This document shows positions 63,575-64,000 of a DNA stretch of 64,000 nucleotides, one piece after another. Position numbers and translations under genes: made by a program. The notes below the pieces were generated by a model. That model was not told the DNA's origin, searched no databases, and was given only the letters and a program-made list of their open reading frames with translations. Positions within the stretch are counted from its first letter, which is position 1. Each line of letters opens with the position of its first letter. Source of the DNA: Chitinophaga rhizophila (GTDB lineage: Bacteria > Bacteroidota > Bacteroidia > Chitinophagales > Chitinophagaceae); contig NZ_JAICCF010000001.1 in the NCBI RefSeq assembly GCF_019492185.1, positions 1,860,001 through 1,924,000 of the forward strand. Reading direction: 5' to 3'.

Positions 63575-64000
63575 TTAAGCTGTTACCTGCACTTCTGCAA
63601 TCGTCTGAAGCAACACGGTATTCTCATCCGGTGTTCCTACGGTAATGCGCAGACAACCATTACACAGTTCCACTTTCGAACGGTCACGCACAATAATACC
63701 TTTTTCTACCAGGTGATTATAGATACCTTTTGCATCTGTTGTTTTAGCCAGCAGGAAGTTGGCATCACTCGGGTATACTTCCAGTACCTGTGGCAACTGA
63801 ATCAGACCTGCTGCCAGTTTATCTCTTTCCACAACTGTCTCACGTATCCATTCATTCACCTGCGTAATGTTATCCAAGGCTTCCAGTACCAGGTCCTGTG
63901 CTGCCTGATTGATGTTATACGGAGGCTTTACTTTGTTCAGGACATTGATAATCTCTTCTCCTGCGAATGCCATCCCTACGCGTAAAGCTGCCAGTCCCCA
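63575..64000 (-). CDS. hisC: Histidinol-phosphate aminotransferase (partial, 5' end outside window)
   Basis: The frame is open to the right edge; about 142 C-terminal residues are visible. They include the end of the PLP-lysine/arginine region (WGLAALRVGMAFA), KVKPPYNINQAAQ, VYPSDANFLLAK and LRITVGTPDEN with the substrate-binding arginine. It makes histidinol phosphate. It is 78 bp upstream of hisB in the usual hisC-hisB order. Confidence 0.93.
   Translation of the reverse strand, partial: WGLAALRVGMAFAGEEIINVLNKVKPPYNINQAAQDLVLEALDNITQVNEWIRETVVERDKLAAGLIQLPQVLEVYPSDANFLLAKTTDAKGIYNHLVEKGIIVRDRSKVELCNGCLRITVGTPDENTVLLQTIAEVQVTA

Overview
The window is a chromosomal segment of a Bacteroidota bacterium, most likely Chitinophagaceae (Chitinophaga or a close relative). 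The evidence is a flexirubin-type aryl-polyene pigment cluster, a SusC/SusD pair with ECF-sigma/FecR control, DUF4270 and DUF4907-type lipoproteins, fused HisB and HisIE, several Bacteroidota-type promoters (-33 TTTG, -7 TAnnTTTG) and few Shine-Dalgarno sequences.

Region 1 (1-20850, all minus strand) is the flexirubin cluster, running off the left edge. It starts with a tyrosine/histidine ammonia-lyase behind a clear promoter. It continues with FabG, three complete ketosynthases, one ketosynthase without its catalytic cysteine, one half-size ketosynthase-like protein, two acyl carrier proteins, two hot-dog dehydratases, a thioesterase, an LpxL-type acyltransferase, a methyltransferase and a flavin-dependent halogenase-like enzyme. 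LolA-like and lipoprotein factors, a polysaccharide deacetylase, a GT2-DUF2062 protein and an MMPL/PlsC/methyltransferase trifunctional fusion follow. Together they would make 4-coumarate from tyrosine, extend it to an aryl polyene, decorate the ring and move the product to the envelope. No darA/darB resorcinol genes are in the window.

Region 2 (20900-28100) holds housekeeping and envelope genes: CorC/HlyC-type protein, ZIP transporter, PAP2 phosphatase, methyltransferase, an LTA-synthase-like sulfatase-fold protein, and a phosphoglucosamine mutase on the plus strand. Region 3 (28100-35900) is an ECF sigma/FecR/SusC/SusD system ending in a nucleotide-pyrophosphatase-type phosphodiesterase. 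Region 4 (36000-49800) is mixed: cysteine desulfurase, a LytS/LytTR two-component pair, a Kelch lipoprotein with a DUF4907-like partner, DUF4270 and outer-membrane proteins, a repeat-bearing 1.27 kb non-coding gap, GH1 glucosidase, a lipoprotein formylglycine-generating enzyme, and a BlaI/BlaR1 pair with tandem operators. Two TlpA-type thioredoxins follow.

Region 5 (52266-64000, minus strand) is amino-acid biosynthesis. A complete trpEGDCFBA operon sits between hisC-hisB and hisH-hisA-hisF-hisIE. It has its own promoter and a leader peptide with three consecutive Trp codons, followed by mutually exclusive antiterminator and terminator structures: a textbook-style attenuator inside a his operon. 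hisA is fused in frame to a GNAT acetyltransferase domain. The attenuated trp operon nested in the his genes is the most interesting regulatory feature seen here.
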